A stretch of DNA of 64,000 bases. It comes from RBG-13-68-16 sp041494245. GTDB taxonomy: Bacteria > Acidobacteriota > Thermoanaerobaculia > Thermoanaerobaculales > Thermoanaerobaculaceae. The first letter of the stretch is position 1. Each line of letters opens with the position of its first letter. The position numbers and the translations under genes were made by a program. The stretch is from positions 196,184 through 260,183 of the forward strand of contig JBGQAK010000003.1 of the NCBI GenBank assembly GCA_041494245.1, read 5' to 3'. Below are positions 31,936 through 40,972 of this stretch, in pieces. The notes below the pieces were generated by a model that did no database searches, was not told the origin of the DNA, and was given only the letters and a program-made list of their open reading frames with translations.

Positions 31936-34900
31936 TTAGGACTTGCTCTCCAATACCTCGATCAGCTCGGCCACAACCTGAACCTCACTCTCCTCGACCC
32001 CGGTAAGTACAATCGGTCGGAAGTCGGGGTTGACCGACTTGAGGGTGACGGCAGCGTGGCGCCAGGAATCATGGGCCGGAGTCTTCTCACTCTCGTAACG
32101 CTTGACGGTGTAGCGCTGGCCGGTTTCGGGGTCGGTCGTATCGCGAAGCTGGACGAGGACGGTCTTTCCTTGCCGGGTGCCGGTGACAGGCGCCGCAAAG
32201 AGGCAGTAGGCGCCGTCTGGAATCACTGGCTCCATTGATTTTCCGACCACCTGCGCGACGAACATTCCCGGGCGGATGCGATGGTGCGCGTCGATGGCGA
32301 TCCACTCCCAACCGCTATCCTCGATCTGCTGGGGATCACTGAAAGCCCCGGCAGCGACTCTGAGTGGCACAAGCGGAACGCAAGTGACGTACTTGTCCTG
32401 GGCCTCGGGTTGGCCAACTCGCATCCAAGGCGGGGAACCGGCTTCGTCCTCGGCTCTTTCTTGCTTGGCCGCACTGGTCCGGAATCGACGGTACGCTTCA
32501 GAGGCCATCCAGGCTGTGACGATCTTCTGGAAGTCTGGGTTGTTCATGAACCGAACGAAGATCTCCTCGTTCTGGTCCATGCGTTCCACAAAAAGGGTTT
32601 CGAGGAGGTTCCCGAACACGAGCTCAAACTTGTCGCCCGGGTTCACTGCAGCAGCCTGGCGCAAACCCTCGTCGGCCATAGCGGCCTCGACGATCTGATC
32701 AAAGAAAAGCTGATCCGCCTGGTTGAAATTGGTCCCGAACCGGTCGTTCACGATTTCGATCAGCTGCGAGAGCGGCATGGGCTGCTCGCGCGCGAGACCG
32801 CTGCCGACCTCCCTAGGACCGTCGAGCCTGGGCGCCTCACCCTCCTTCAGCGAGATTGAGCCCTCGCTGATCTTCTGGAGTCGGTAATACTCGAGCCGTA
32901 CCTCATCCTCAAACTGGTAGGCAGGGCCACCGCGGCGCCTTGGCAACTTCGCGGCGAGGTGTCGCAGGAATACGTAAAGTCGCTCCAAGTCGGAGTCCTG
33001 ATAGGGAATCACCTGACTGAGGAAGGCATACAGGTTCCGAAGGGCTTGCACCTTGCCGCGCCAGACCTCGCCCTCCTCCTCGTTGCTCAGGGCAAGCGCC
33101 GTGAACCTGGACACCGCCGGGTCAAGTGCGGCGTTCATCGCCCGATGATCCATGACGCTCTGTCGCTGCTTGGGCTTGAAATAGATCTCGCAGAAGTGGC
33201 CGACTTCCTCGCCAAGGTAGATCCCCGACGCGTCGAGCTCGCCCTTCAGCTGGTACATTCGGGTGGGATCGACCTCCTCGCCCATCTTGGCGCCCTCGTA
33301 GTAGGCCTTGAAGGCCTCCTGAATCTCTTGCCGGTCGTTCACGAAGTCGAGGACGAAGGTGTCCTCCTTGAGAGGGTGCGTGCGGTTAAGCCTCGACAAG
33401 CTCTGTACGGCCTGGATACCGGCTAATCGCCTGTCCACGTACATTGTATGCAGCAGCGGTTGGTCAAAGCCGGTCTGGTACTTCTCGGCGACGAGCAGGA
33501 CCTGATACTCCTGCGCCGCGAACCTCTCGGGCAGTTCCTTCTCCCGGATGCCCGCGTTCATTCTTTCCTCGGTGTAAGTGACCCCCGGTAGCTTGTCGTC
33601 CTGCACTGTCCCCGAAAAAGCTACTAACGTTCTAATGGCATAACCCTTGGCCTGGATATAGCGATCAAAGCTCTGCTTATAACGCACGGCTTCCAGCCGC
33701 GACCCTGTCACGACCATCGCCTTGGCCCGGCCTCCGATCTTGTGCCGGGTGGCAGTGTTGAAGTGCTCGACCATCACCTCGGTCTTCTGTGCCAGATTGT
33801 GCGGGTGGAGCTTGAGGAAGCGCGCGAGCGCCTTTGCTGCCTTTTTCCGCTCGACGTTCGGATCGTCCTCGCACGCCTTAAGTAGCTTGAAGTAGGTCGC
33901 GTACGTCGTGTAGTGCTTCAGAACGTCGAGGATGAACTCCTCCTCGATCGCCTGGCGCATGGTGTAGCGGTGCGAGGGCTGCCCGTCACGGCCAAAAACC
34001 GCAAGCGTCTTGTGCTTGGGCGTGGCTGTGAAGGCAAAAAAACTCAGGTTAGCCTGGCGACCTCGTTTGGCCATACTGCGAAACAGCTCCTCCATGTTCT
34101 CCATGCCTTCTTCCGCCGCCCGCCGCTTTGCCTCGTCGCGTAGACCCTCCCCACCGAGCACCTCCTTGAGTTCGGTGGCTGCCTCTCCGCCCTGTGAGCT
34201 GTGCGCCTCGTCGATGATTACTGCACAGCGGCGGGTCGGCAATGTGCCGGTGCCGGCCTCGCGGCGCTCCTCTGCCATCTTTAGCAATTGCCGCGAAACG
34301 AACGGAAACTTCTGCAGCGTGGTGACGATGATCGGTACCCCGGTTTCAAGTGCCTCCGCCAGTTGCCGCGAACTTTCGTCGATCCTCTGCACCACGCCCC
34401 GCTTGTGCTCAAACTGATAGATCGTGTCTTGAAGTTGCTGATCGAGCACAACGCGGTCCGTCACCACGATCACACTGTCGAAGACGCGCTGATTCGCCGT
34501 GTCGTGGAGTGACGCCAGACGATGCGTGAGCCATCCAATGGTATTGCTCTTGCCACTGCCGGCCGAGTGTTCCACGAGGTAGTTGTTCCCCACGCCTTCG
34601 CGGCGGGCGGCGTCCACCAGCAAGCGCACAGCCTGCAGTTGGTGGTAGCGAGGGAAGATCATCGACTCCGTTTTCACCTTGCGGCCCTGGCCATCGCGCT
34701 TCTCTTCCATCTGCAAATGAATGAATCGCGCGAGGAGGTCGAGCAGACTATCCCGTTGCAGCACCTCTTCCCAAAGGTACGCCGTGCGATAGGTACGCCC
34801 GGCCGGATCGGGCGGGTTGCCAGCACCGCCGTCGCAGCCCTTATTAAAGGGAAGGAAGTTGGTCGCTGTCCCGGCCAGGCGTGTGGTCATGAGCACCGAT

Positions 34901-35493
34901 TCCGTATCCACCGCAAAGTGCACCAGCGTCCGGCGCTTGAACTCGAAGATCGGCTCGCGCGGATCGCGGGCGTGCTTGTACTGGCGCCGCGCCTCCTCAA
35001 CGGTCTGGCCGGTCAGCGGGTTCTTCAGCTCTAGCGTGGCGACCGGAATGCCGTTCAGGCTAAGCGTGACATCGACTGATTTCTCCGAACGCGGCGAGAA
35101 GTGAAGTTGACGGGTCAGCCCCAAGCGGTTCGCAGCGTAGCGTATCTCAAGTTCCGGGTTCAACTCGTGCGCTGCCTTGAAGAACGCGACATGCAGGGTG
35201 CGGCCATAGCACTTGAAACCGTGGCGCAGGGTCGCGAGTGCGCCGTTGGCGTCCATCCACCTACACAGGTCGGTCAGGATCTGCTCGCCGGTTTGTTCTG
35301 CGTGCAGCGCCTCCAGCTTGGCCCACTCCCTGGGTTGCGTCTCTCGGATAAAGGCGAGCACCGTCTCGGGGAAGATCGCGCGCTCGCGGTCGAAGCCCTC
35401 GCGGACGACGGATGTGTAGCCGTTCTGGAGCAGGTGCGACTCGATGACGGATTCGAACGCGGTTTCAGAGTGCCTCGGGACGTACGAGGTCAT
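31936..35493 (-). CDS. hsdR: Type I restriction HsdR fused to a LexA-like S24 domain
   Basis: The protein has 1185 residues. Residues 1-1005 are a standard HsdR: nuclease Asp141, Glu155 and Lys157 in DVTLSLNG...LELKN, Walker A AGSGKS at 311-316, DEAH in VIIDEAHSS, and the usual HsdR ending near NNPDFQKIVTAWMASEAYRRF. Residues about 1006-1185 form an S24/LexA-type domain: RVAAGAF with Ala1048-Gly1049, catalytic Ser1086 in GKSMEP, and Lys1131 in YTVKRYE. LexA is cleaved at the equivalent RVAAGEP. The gene overlaps ptuB by four bases and is last of a five-gene operon. The domain may mediate damage-triggered self-cleavage; this is inference. Confidence 0.92.
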   Translation of the reverse strand: MTSYVPRHSETAFESVIESHLLQNGYTSVVREGFDRERAIFPETVLAFIRETQPREWAKLEALHAEQTGEQILTDLCRWMDANGALATLRHGFKCYGRTLHVAFFKAAHELNPELEIRYAANRLGLTRQLHFSPRSEKSVDVTLSLNGIPVATLELKNPLTGQTVEEARRQYKHARDPREPIFEFKRRTLVHFAVDTESVLMTTRLAGTATNFLPFNKGCDGGAGNPPDPAGRTYRTAYLWEEVLQRDSLLDLLARFIHLQMEEKRDGQGRKVKTESMIFPRYHQLQAVRLLVDAARREGVGNNYLVEHSAGSGKSNTIGWLTHRLASLHDTANQRVFDSVIVVTDRVVLDQQLQDTIYQFEHKRGVVQRIDESSRQLAEALETGVPIIVTTLQKFPFVSRQLLKMAEERREAGTGTLPTRRCAVIIDEAHSSQGGEAATELKEVLGGEGLRDEAKRRAAEEGMENMEELFRSMAKRGRQANLSFFAFTATPKHKTLAVFGRDGQPSHRYTMRQAIEEEFILDVLKHYTTYATYFKLLKACEDDPNVERKKAAKALARFLKLHPHNLAQKTEVMVEHFNTATRHKIGGRAKAMVVTGSRLEAVRYKQSFDRYIQAKGYAIRTLVAFSGTVQDDKLPGVTYTEERMNAGIREKELPERFAAQEYQVLLVAEKYQTGFDQPLLHTMYVDRRLAGIQAVQSLSRLNRTHPLKEDTFVLDFVNDRQEIQEAFKAYYEGAKMGEEVDPTRMYQLKGELDASGIYLGEEVGHFCEIYFKPKQRQSVMDHRAMNAALDPAVSRFTALALSNEEEGEVWRGKVQALRNLYAFLSQVIPYQDSDLERLYVFLRHLAAKLPRRRGGPAYQFEDEVRLEYYRLQKISEGSISLKEGEAPRLDGPREVGSGLAREQPMPLSQLIEIVNDRFGTNFNQADQLFFDQIVEAAMADEGLRQAAAVNPGDKFELVFGNLLETLFVERMDQNEEIFVRFMNNPDFQKIVTAWMASEAYRRFRTSAAKQERAEDEAGSPPWMRVGQPEAQDKYVTCVPLVPLRVAAGAFSDPQQIEDSGWEWIAIDAHHRIRPGMFVAQVVGKSMEPVIPDGAYCLFAAPVTGTRQGKTVLVQLRDTTDPETGQRYTVKRYESEKTPAHDSWRHAAVTLKSVNPDFRPIVLTGVEESEVQVVAELIEVLESKS

Positions 35494-36197
35494 GTCGTCC
35501 GCCTTCTTGCGAAAGCACGCTTTCGCGCCAGCCTTTCCACGTACGCGAGGTACTCTCCGAGGGCATCACGGAGGGCGACGCAGAACTCAACAAACCGGCC
35601 ACCAGATCTCTCACACACCCTCTGCCTCAATCGTGTAGCTCTGGCCTTTGACAGTGGATTGGCACCATCCTCCCCGTAAATCAGCTCGTGTATCGCGCGA
35701 CGTCGATCCTCGGTCAAAGTTGGGTGGTGCAGGGCCAGCACCCCAATTGTCTTACTCGCGGCCGCGCTACCGCCGACAACGGAGATCTCACCTACGAGGT
35801 TGAAGTGGAACCTCTGCTCACAGGAATCGGTCAGCGGTGATATGAACAAATCAGGCTCCCACCAGTCGTCTTTCGCGTGCGCTCCGTAGCGACAAGCGCG
35901 AGGCATCCCCTCGCGCGGAAAACACGCAAGCATGTTGCCGAAATCTAGATCCGACCCCTTCTCGTTCTGTCTGCAGACGGTTTGTGGCTCGATGTGCTCG
36001 ATGTGCGACGTGCCCGTGTCGATCCGTTTCATCGTGTAGGCGCAGATCTCACCTTGCTCCTTGACGAGAGCTCCAAGAACAATCGCCTTCACCCCGCCAG
36101 GGATCTCGCGGTAGTCTTCCTTGGTGGTCCCTCTAACGTCCCTACACCACTTACGATATCCGTGAGGGGCCGCCCACTTCCGGACATACTTCATCAT
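35490..36197 (-). CDS. ptuB: Septu HNH nuclease PtuB
   Basis: The protein has 235 residues from the ATG at 36197, whose ATGA overlaps the ptuA stop. The HNH core is ICAYTMKRID...SHIEHIEPQ (Cys52, His65, His68), followed by DLDFGNMLACFP. This matches the PtuB/TIGR02646-type family. Septu defence pairs this nuclease with the PtuA ATPase, and activation by phage leads to nucleic-acid cleavage. The C-terminal 100 residues are helical and basic. The pair is inserted in the type I restriction operon between hsdS and hsdR. Confidence 0.85.
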   Translation of the reverse strand: MMKYVRKWAAPHGYRKWCRDVRGTTKEDYREIPGGVKAIVLGALVKEQGEICAYTMKRIDTGTSHIEHIEPQTVCRQNEKGSDLDFGNMLACFPREGMPRACRYGAHAKDDWWEPDLFISPLTDSCEQRFHFNLVGEISVVGGSAAASKTIGVLALHHPTLTEDRRRAIHELIYGEDGANPLSKARATRLRQRVCERSGGRFVEFCVALRDALGEYLAYVERLARKRAFARRRTT

Positions 36198-37510
36198 CGG
36201 AGTCCGGCTAACCGTGCCATTCGCGCCTCCAGCACGGACCACTCTGGAAGGTCGAAGCCCTTTTTCCTCTCCTCCGCGATTGCCATACGTGCTTTCTTGA
36301 ATGCGCCCTTCTTGATGAGGGCCTCGACGTTCCGGATTGAAAGTGCAGTGTTCGCTGGTCGCTCATCTGCTTCCATTAGGTGGCGCAGGATCCAGTTCGA
36401 GTCCATCCCCAGGGTGCGGTCGGGACGAAGGACACCAGCCTCGGTGATGAGATGGGTTTGCTCAGGCTCTACCGCTGCCACAACTTGCGGAGAGTGCGTG
36501 GCTGCGATGAATTGGCAGCGTGGAAACGTCTCCGTTAGGTGCCCTACAATCTGCCGCTGCCACTTGGGGTGAAGGTGCAAATCGATCTCGTCGATCAGGA
36601 CGACGGCCTCACCATGCTGAAGAGGATCATCAAGAGCTGGATTGGCTTGCGACAGGCGCCGAGCAAGGTCTAGCACCAACGCAAGGATGCCGCGCTCTCC
36701 ATCCGACAACTGGCCTACCTCGAGCGTGGCACCGCTGTGATCGATCACCAACCGAGATGGGCTCTCGCTGTCCGGCCGAACACTCTCGTAGTTCGGGAGA
36801 AAGCGCGATGCGGCCGCTCGTAGGACCTCGAGATGTCGCGCCGCCAACTTGCTCTCGCTGCCTAGGACGTGCTGCGCCCTCATCCAGTCGGCGAGCTGCC
36901 CAACCTGCCACGGGCGGGCAACGAGGGCCTCAGCGTATGCGACCGCCCTACCTCCGGCGGTCTTCGACCTCGAGGCGCCGGCATAGGACACAACGGAACG
37001 ATTGGTCGAGAAGAATACGCAGTTCGGAGCGACACGAAGTGCCTTTGTGGCTCGTCGAAGCTCCGCACGTGGCGGTGCGAAATGGTCCGAGTCCGATACG
37101 CCCTGCGACTCCTCGAGCTCACGCAGGAGATTACGTGCACGATCCCGCAGGCGGTCGGAATTTAGTATCTCTCGACGAAGGCGCTCTAGGTTCTCCTGGT
37201 CATCAGCCGCAAACCGCTCCCTCCATTGACGCCGAGTAAAGCGGAACTCGTGGCGACCAATTTCGAACGTTACTTCCACGTCGAGGAAGGGAGATCCACT
37301 GCGAATGTCCTCGACGGCGAACGACATCGCCTTGCTGCGCGAATCCGTTATCGATGGCAAGATCCGAGACATGCAGATTCGCAGGGCATCCAAAATGGTG
37401 CTTTTGCCGACGCCGTTGACGCCAACGATCAGGTTGAACCCGGGCTTAAACGTGAAGTCCGCTGCCTCGATGACGCGAAGATTCGCGAGCTTCAGCTTAG
37501 TGACGATCAT
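36194..37510 (-). CDS. ptuA: Septu ATPase PtuA (AAA15/21, OLD-like ATPase)
   Basis: The protein has 438 residues with Walker A GVNGVGKST at 30-38, ABC-type signature LSDGERG, Walker B VVLIDEIDLHLHP and the H-loop ATHSPQV. The C-terminal block LGMDSNWILRHLMEADERP is typical of PtuA. It is an SMC-like ATPase that oligomerises and controls the PtuB nuclease. ATGA overlaps link it to hsdS upstream and ptuB downstream, so its expression is coupled to the restriction system. The closest alternative is a retron or Gabija-type ATPase, but the PtuB neighbour decides. Confidence 0.88.
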   Translation of the reverse strand: MIVTKLKLANLRVIEAADFTFKPGFNLIVGVNGVGKSTILDALRICMSRILPSITDSRSKAMSFAVEDIRSGSPFLDVEVTFEIGRHEFRFTRRQWRERFAADDQENLERLRREILNSDRLRDRARNLLRELEESQGVSDSDHFAPPRAELRRATKALRVAPNCVFFSTNRSVVSYAGASRSKTAGGRAVAYAEALVARPWQVGQLADWMRAQHVLGSESKLAARHLEVLRAAASRFLPNYESVRPDSESPSRLVIDHSGATLEVGQLSDGERGILALVLDLARRLSQANPALDDPLQHGEAVVLIDEIDLHLHPKWQRQIVGHLTETFPRCQFIAATHSPQVVAAVEPEQTHLITEAGVLRPDRTLGMDSNWILRHLMEADERPANTALSIRNVEALIKKGAFKKARMAIAEERKKGFDLPEWSVLEARMARLAGLR

Positions 37511-38760
37511 GCGCCGCCCCCAGCCCCGATCTGCCCGGTCACCGCGGCGGTGATGAGGGCGGCGCGGCGCTCCTTGAGCAGGCTGATCGTACGCTCAGTT
37601 GCGGAACCCATGGCGTCCAGCTTGGTTGTTTCTGAAGCGATGTGGTCAACAATGGTGCGCTGTTCTGCGACCGGCGGCACTGGGAGGAAGACCTCGAAGA
37701 ACCCTTCTGGGTAGAGCCGTAGCCGAGACGACCAGACGCCCTTCGAGTATCGAGTTACCTCTTGGGCGAAGACCGGTACGCGAACCAGTGCATCGACGAA
37801 GCCCGGATCGAGTCGGGACCCAGGCCGATACACGTTGTAGGCGGGGCTAACGATGCCGTTGACGCGCGAAACCCCCATGGCACCCATCCACGCCCAGAGC
37901 GTATTAATAACGAGATCGCCGGCTAGGCAGATTTTGTATCCCTCGGTTGTCTCTGCCTCGAACATATTCACGTCCTTCTCTGAACGAGGCGTCACGCCCG
38001 TGATGTGAGAGACCGTGAGAAGTTCCTCCTCACCGGCTTTGGAGCGCTCATCACGTTCACGAAACAGCCATCGCGCCCGTTCGAGCCCCCAATGAGCCGG
38101 AATCTCACCGAGCCAGGGGATACCGGAGTCGCGGAGCGAGACGCGGGCGTCGAGACCGCAGGTGACGGCTCGAGTGATAAGCGCCCGGCGCTTCTCGGCC
38201 AGGAGTCCGAGCAGGCGCTCCTTCGCCGCTACCATTGCATCTAGCCTCGCTGTCTCCCGGTCGAGGCGCTCGGCGATCGCGACCTGCTCCGACCACTCTG
38301 GGACCGGAACCGACATGTTGCCAATGAAGTCCCAGTCGGCCCGGGGCATCTTTGAGCCGAACGTTGAAGCATCCACCGCGTCGATGAAACCGCGTGAGAG
38401 GCAGACGTACCGAAGGAAGCGCGCTTCGATGGCCACCGGCTGCATGACGAGCAGTTCGGTAGTGCAGCGACCCGGGAACTCTGCCACCCAGACCTTCGCG
38501 AGGTATGGGCGCAGCTTGCCGAAAAGCACGTCGCCAGGTTCGAAGGTGTTGCTCAGCGATTCGCTTTGGCCCGCTGCTGGCGGAGTCCGAACCTCCGCCA
38601 TCGCCGAAGCGCCGCCCGTGAGTCGCCCAGTCGCGGATTCTATGTACTCCAGGCCAACATACGGCCTTCCGTCCTCACTGCCATCGCCGCGTGTGCGGCG
38701 CAGCGCCACGGTGTATTTCAAGCGCTTCGCAGCGAACGGACACGCTGCACGGGTGGTCAC
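37507..38760 (-). CDS. hsdS: Type I specificity subunit HsdS
   Basis: The protein has 417 residues from GTG, overlapping the hsdM stop by GTGA. Two target-recognition domains are seen, each followed by a conserved helical spacer: VPEWSEQVAIAERLDRETARLDAMVAAKERLLGLLAEKRRALITRAV after the first, and VPPVAEQRTIVDHIASETTKLDAM...LLKERRAALITAAVTGQ at the end. HsdS sets the DNA target of the modification and restriction complex. It is the second gene of the five-gene operon. Confidence 0.92.
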   Translation of the reverse strand: MTTRAACPFAAKRLKYTVALRRTRGDGSEDGRPYVGLEYIESATGRLTGGASAMAEVRTPPAAGQSESLSNTFEPGDVLFGKLRPYLAKVWVAEFPGRCTTELLVMQPVAIEARFLRYVCLSRGFIDAVDASTFGSKMPRADWDFIGNMSVPVPEWSEQVAIAERLDRETARLDAMVAAKERLLGLLAEKRRALITRAVTCGLDARVSLRDSGIPWLGEIPAHWGLERARWLFRERDERSKAGEEELLTVSHITGVTPRSEKDVNMFEAETTEGYKICLAGDLVINTLWAWMGAMGVSRVNGIVSPAYNVYRPGSRLDPGFVDALVRVPVFAQEVTRYSKGVWSSRLRLYPEGFFEVFLPVPPVAEQRTIVDHIASETTKLDAMGSATERTISLLKERRAALITAAVTGQIGAGGGA

Positions 38761-40742
38761 TGAGTGACCTCTCTCAGCAACCGCATAATCTCCTCCTCTG
38801 CTCGCTTCAGATCCGCGTCGATCTCGTCCAGCGGACGCGGCGGCGTGTACTTATAGAAGTGGCGGTTGAAGTTGATCTCGTAGCCCACCTTGTCCTTGCT
38901 GCGATCCATCCAGGCATCGGGCAGGTGCGGGCGCACCTCGCGCTCGAAATAGGCGTCAACGTTATCCTTCAGGGGCACGTTCTCGAAGTCGCGCAGGTCA
39001 GAGTCGGGCTCGTAGCCGTCATTGCGTCCGCTCTTGGTGACCGGCTCGGCCTCGGGGTCCTTCTGCGTGAAGACGCTGCGAAAGAGCTTCTGCTCCGTCG
39101 TCTTCCACCGCGATCTATGCGCATGCAGCAGGTCCTCGATGCGGTTCCACACCGCATTCCAATCGCGCTGCGGCTCCCGACCGAGCGCCGTGTCGATGGC
39201 CTGCAAATCGTCGAGCAGATGGGGGCAGGCGTCGAGGAAGCGGGCCTTGTCGCCGGGCGTCAACTGGTAGCGCAGACGAAGGGGCCGCTCGACGGTGACC
39301 CGCGTGTAGCCAAAGTCGGCGTTGTCGAAGACTTTCGAACGCTCGCCCTCCTCGAAACGCCCGGAGAGCCGGACGATCTCGGCGATCTGGCTGTTGGTGA
39401 TGTGCCGCCGCTTGTCGCCCAGGCTGCGCTTGTTGTCCTCGCTGCCGCCGGCCGACCAAACCTCGCGCGCATCGAGAAGCTGGATCTTGCCTTTGCGCTG
39501 CTTCTCCTTGCGGTTGGTGACAATCCAGACGTAGGTGCCGATGCCGGTGTTGTAGAACATCTGCTCTGGAAGGGCGAGGATGGCCTCGAGCCAGTCGTTC
39601 TCGATGATCCATTTGCGGATTTCACTCTCGCCTGAGCCTGCGCCGCCCGTGAACAGCGGGGAGCCGCTGAAGACGATGGCCAGCCGCGAACCGTGCTTGT
39701 GTTCCGCCGGGCGCACCGGCTCGAACTTGCTGATCATGTGCTGCAGGAAGAGCAGCGACCCGTCGTTGACCCGTGGCAGCCCGGCGCCGAAGCGGCCGGC
39801 GGAGCCGAGCTTCTCGTGCTCGCGTTGGATTTCCTTCTGCTGCTTCTTCCAGTCCACCCCGAACGGCGGGTTGGTGAGGAAGTAGTCGAAGGTCTCGCCC
39901 GCAAACTGGTCGTCGGTAAAGCTGTCGCCGAAGCGCACGTTGTTGCCGCCGCCGTTGTGGTCCACCTGCTTCATAAGCATGTCGGATGCGGCGGTGGCGA
40001 AGGCGCGCTTGTTGTAGTCCTGCCCATAGACGTAAAGCCTTGCTTCGGCATGGTGCTCGCGCAGGTAGTTCTGCGCCTCGGCCAGCATGCCTCCGGTGCC
40101 GCAGGCCGGGTCCAGCAGCTTGCGCACGGTTCCGGGTGTAGCCAGAAGCTTGTCATCATGGATGAACAGGATGCTCACCATGAGCCGGATGACCTCGCGC
40201 GGCGTGAAGTGGTCGCCCGCTGTCTCGTTGGCCAGCTCGTTGAAGCGCCGGATGAGGTTTTCAAAGATGAGCCCCATGTGTTCGTTTGGCACTGTGTCGG
40301 GGTGTAGGTTCACGTCGCAGAACTTGGAGACGACGAGGAAGAGGATGTTCGCCTCGCGCATCTTCTCGATCTCGTTCTCGAACTCGAAGTACTCGAAGAT
40401 GTCGCGTACGTTGGCGGAGAAGCCCTTGATGTAGCTGACGAGGTGCTTCTCGATGTGGTCGGGGTCGCCCTTTAGCTTCTCAAAATCCAACGGCGAATGA
40501 TTGTGGAACCGCTGGCGGGCAACTGCGTCCAGGACCTTGTCAAGAGCCTCGTCCTTGTACCTGTCGTGGACCTGCTCGTACTTGCGAAGTACCAAAGGTT
40601 TGGTTTCGGCCAACACGCAGTCGAAGCGGCGGAGCACGGTCATGGGCAGCATGACCCGCTCGTACTGCGGTGGGCGATAGGGCCCGCGCAGCAGGTCGGC
40701 GATTTGCCAGATCAAGTTTGCGAAGTGACTATGGTCGGGCAT
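38757..40742 (-). CDS. hsdM: Type I DNA methyltransferase HsdM
   Basis: The protein has 661 residues from the ATG at 40742 (GAGGTT upstream); the open frame extends 60 bases further but the family begins at MPDHSHFANLIWQIADLLRG. N6-adenine methyltransferase motifs are clear: LLDPACGTGGML for SAM binding and FDYFLTNPPFG as the catalytic NPPF. An N-terminal HsdM helical domain and a long C-terminal tail follow. It methylates host DNA and is first in the operon hsdM-hsdS-ptuA-ptuB-hsdR. An IS1-like element lies about 230 bases upstream. Confidence 0.94.
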   Translation of the reverse strand: MPDHSHFANLIWQIADLLRGPYRPPQYERVMLPMTVLRRFDCVLAETKPLVLRKYEQVHDRYKDEALDKVLDAVARQRFHNHSPLDFEKLKGDPDHIEKHLVSYIKGFSANVRDIFEYFEFENEIEKMREANILFLVVSKFCDVNLHPDTVPNEHMGLIFENLIRRFNELANETAGDHFTPREVIRLMVSILFIHDDKLLATPGTVRKLLDPACGTGGMLAEAQNYLREHHAEARLYVYGQDYNKRAFATAASDMLMKQVDHNGGGNNVRFGDSFTDDQFAGETFDYFLTNPPFGVDWKKQQKEIQREHEKLGSAGRFGAGLPRVNDGSLLFLQHMISKFEPVRPAEHKHGSRLAIVFSGSPLFTGGAGSGESEIRKWIIENDWLEAILALPEQMFYNTGIGTYVWIVTNRKEKQRKGKIQLLDAREVWSAGGSEDNKRSLGDKRRHITNSQIAEIVRLSGRFEEGERSKVFDNADFGYTRVTVERPLRLRYQLTPGDKARFLDACPHLLDDLQAIDTALGREPQRDWNAVWNRIEDLLHAHRSRWKTTEQKLFRSVFTQKDPEAEPVTKSGRNDGYEPDSDLRDFENVPLKDNVDAYFEREVRPHLPDAWMDRSKDKVGYEINFNRHFYKYTPPRPLDEIDADLKRAEEEIMRLLREVTQ

Positions 40743-40972
40743 GGATAACCTCATCATCAGTAACGGCAGCACCCCGCAACATACCGGCGGCGAACTCCGC
40801 AATCAGACCCGGACAGCGGTCGCCGTGGAAGTGATCCCGGTCGTCGCCGTTGGCCGCGTGCCTGGGATCTGCCGCGTTATTGCGATCGTGAACCACTGGC
40901 CTGCTCCGGTTAAGCAACAATGCCATCATACGCCTTGGCGAATCGTTTGGGGGCGGCGGCATCGCGCTTGGT
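40743..40972. other. Upstream region of the restriction operon
   Basis: The 230 bases between hsdM and the IS element must contain the operon promoter on the minus strand, unless transcription comes from the IS. I see no convincing -35/-10 pair. A plus-strand open frame here has no ribosome site or recognisable family. Confidence 0.4.
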
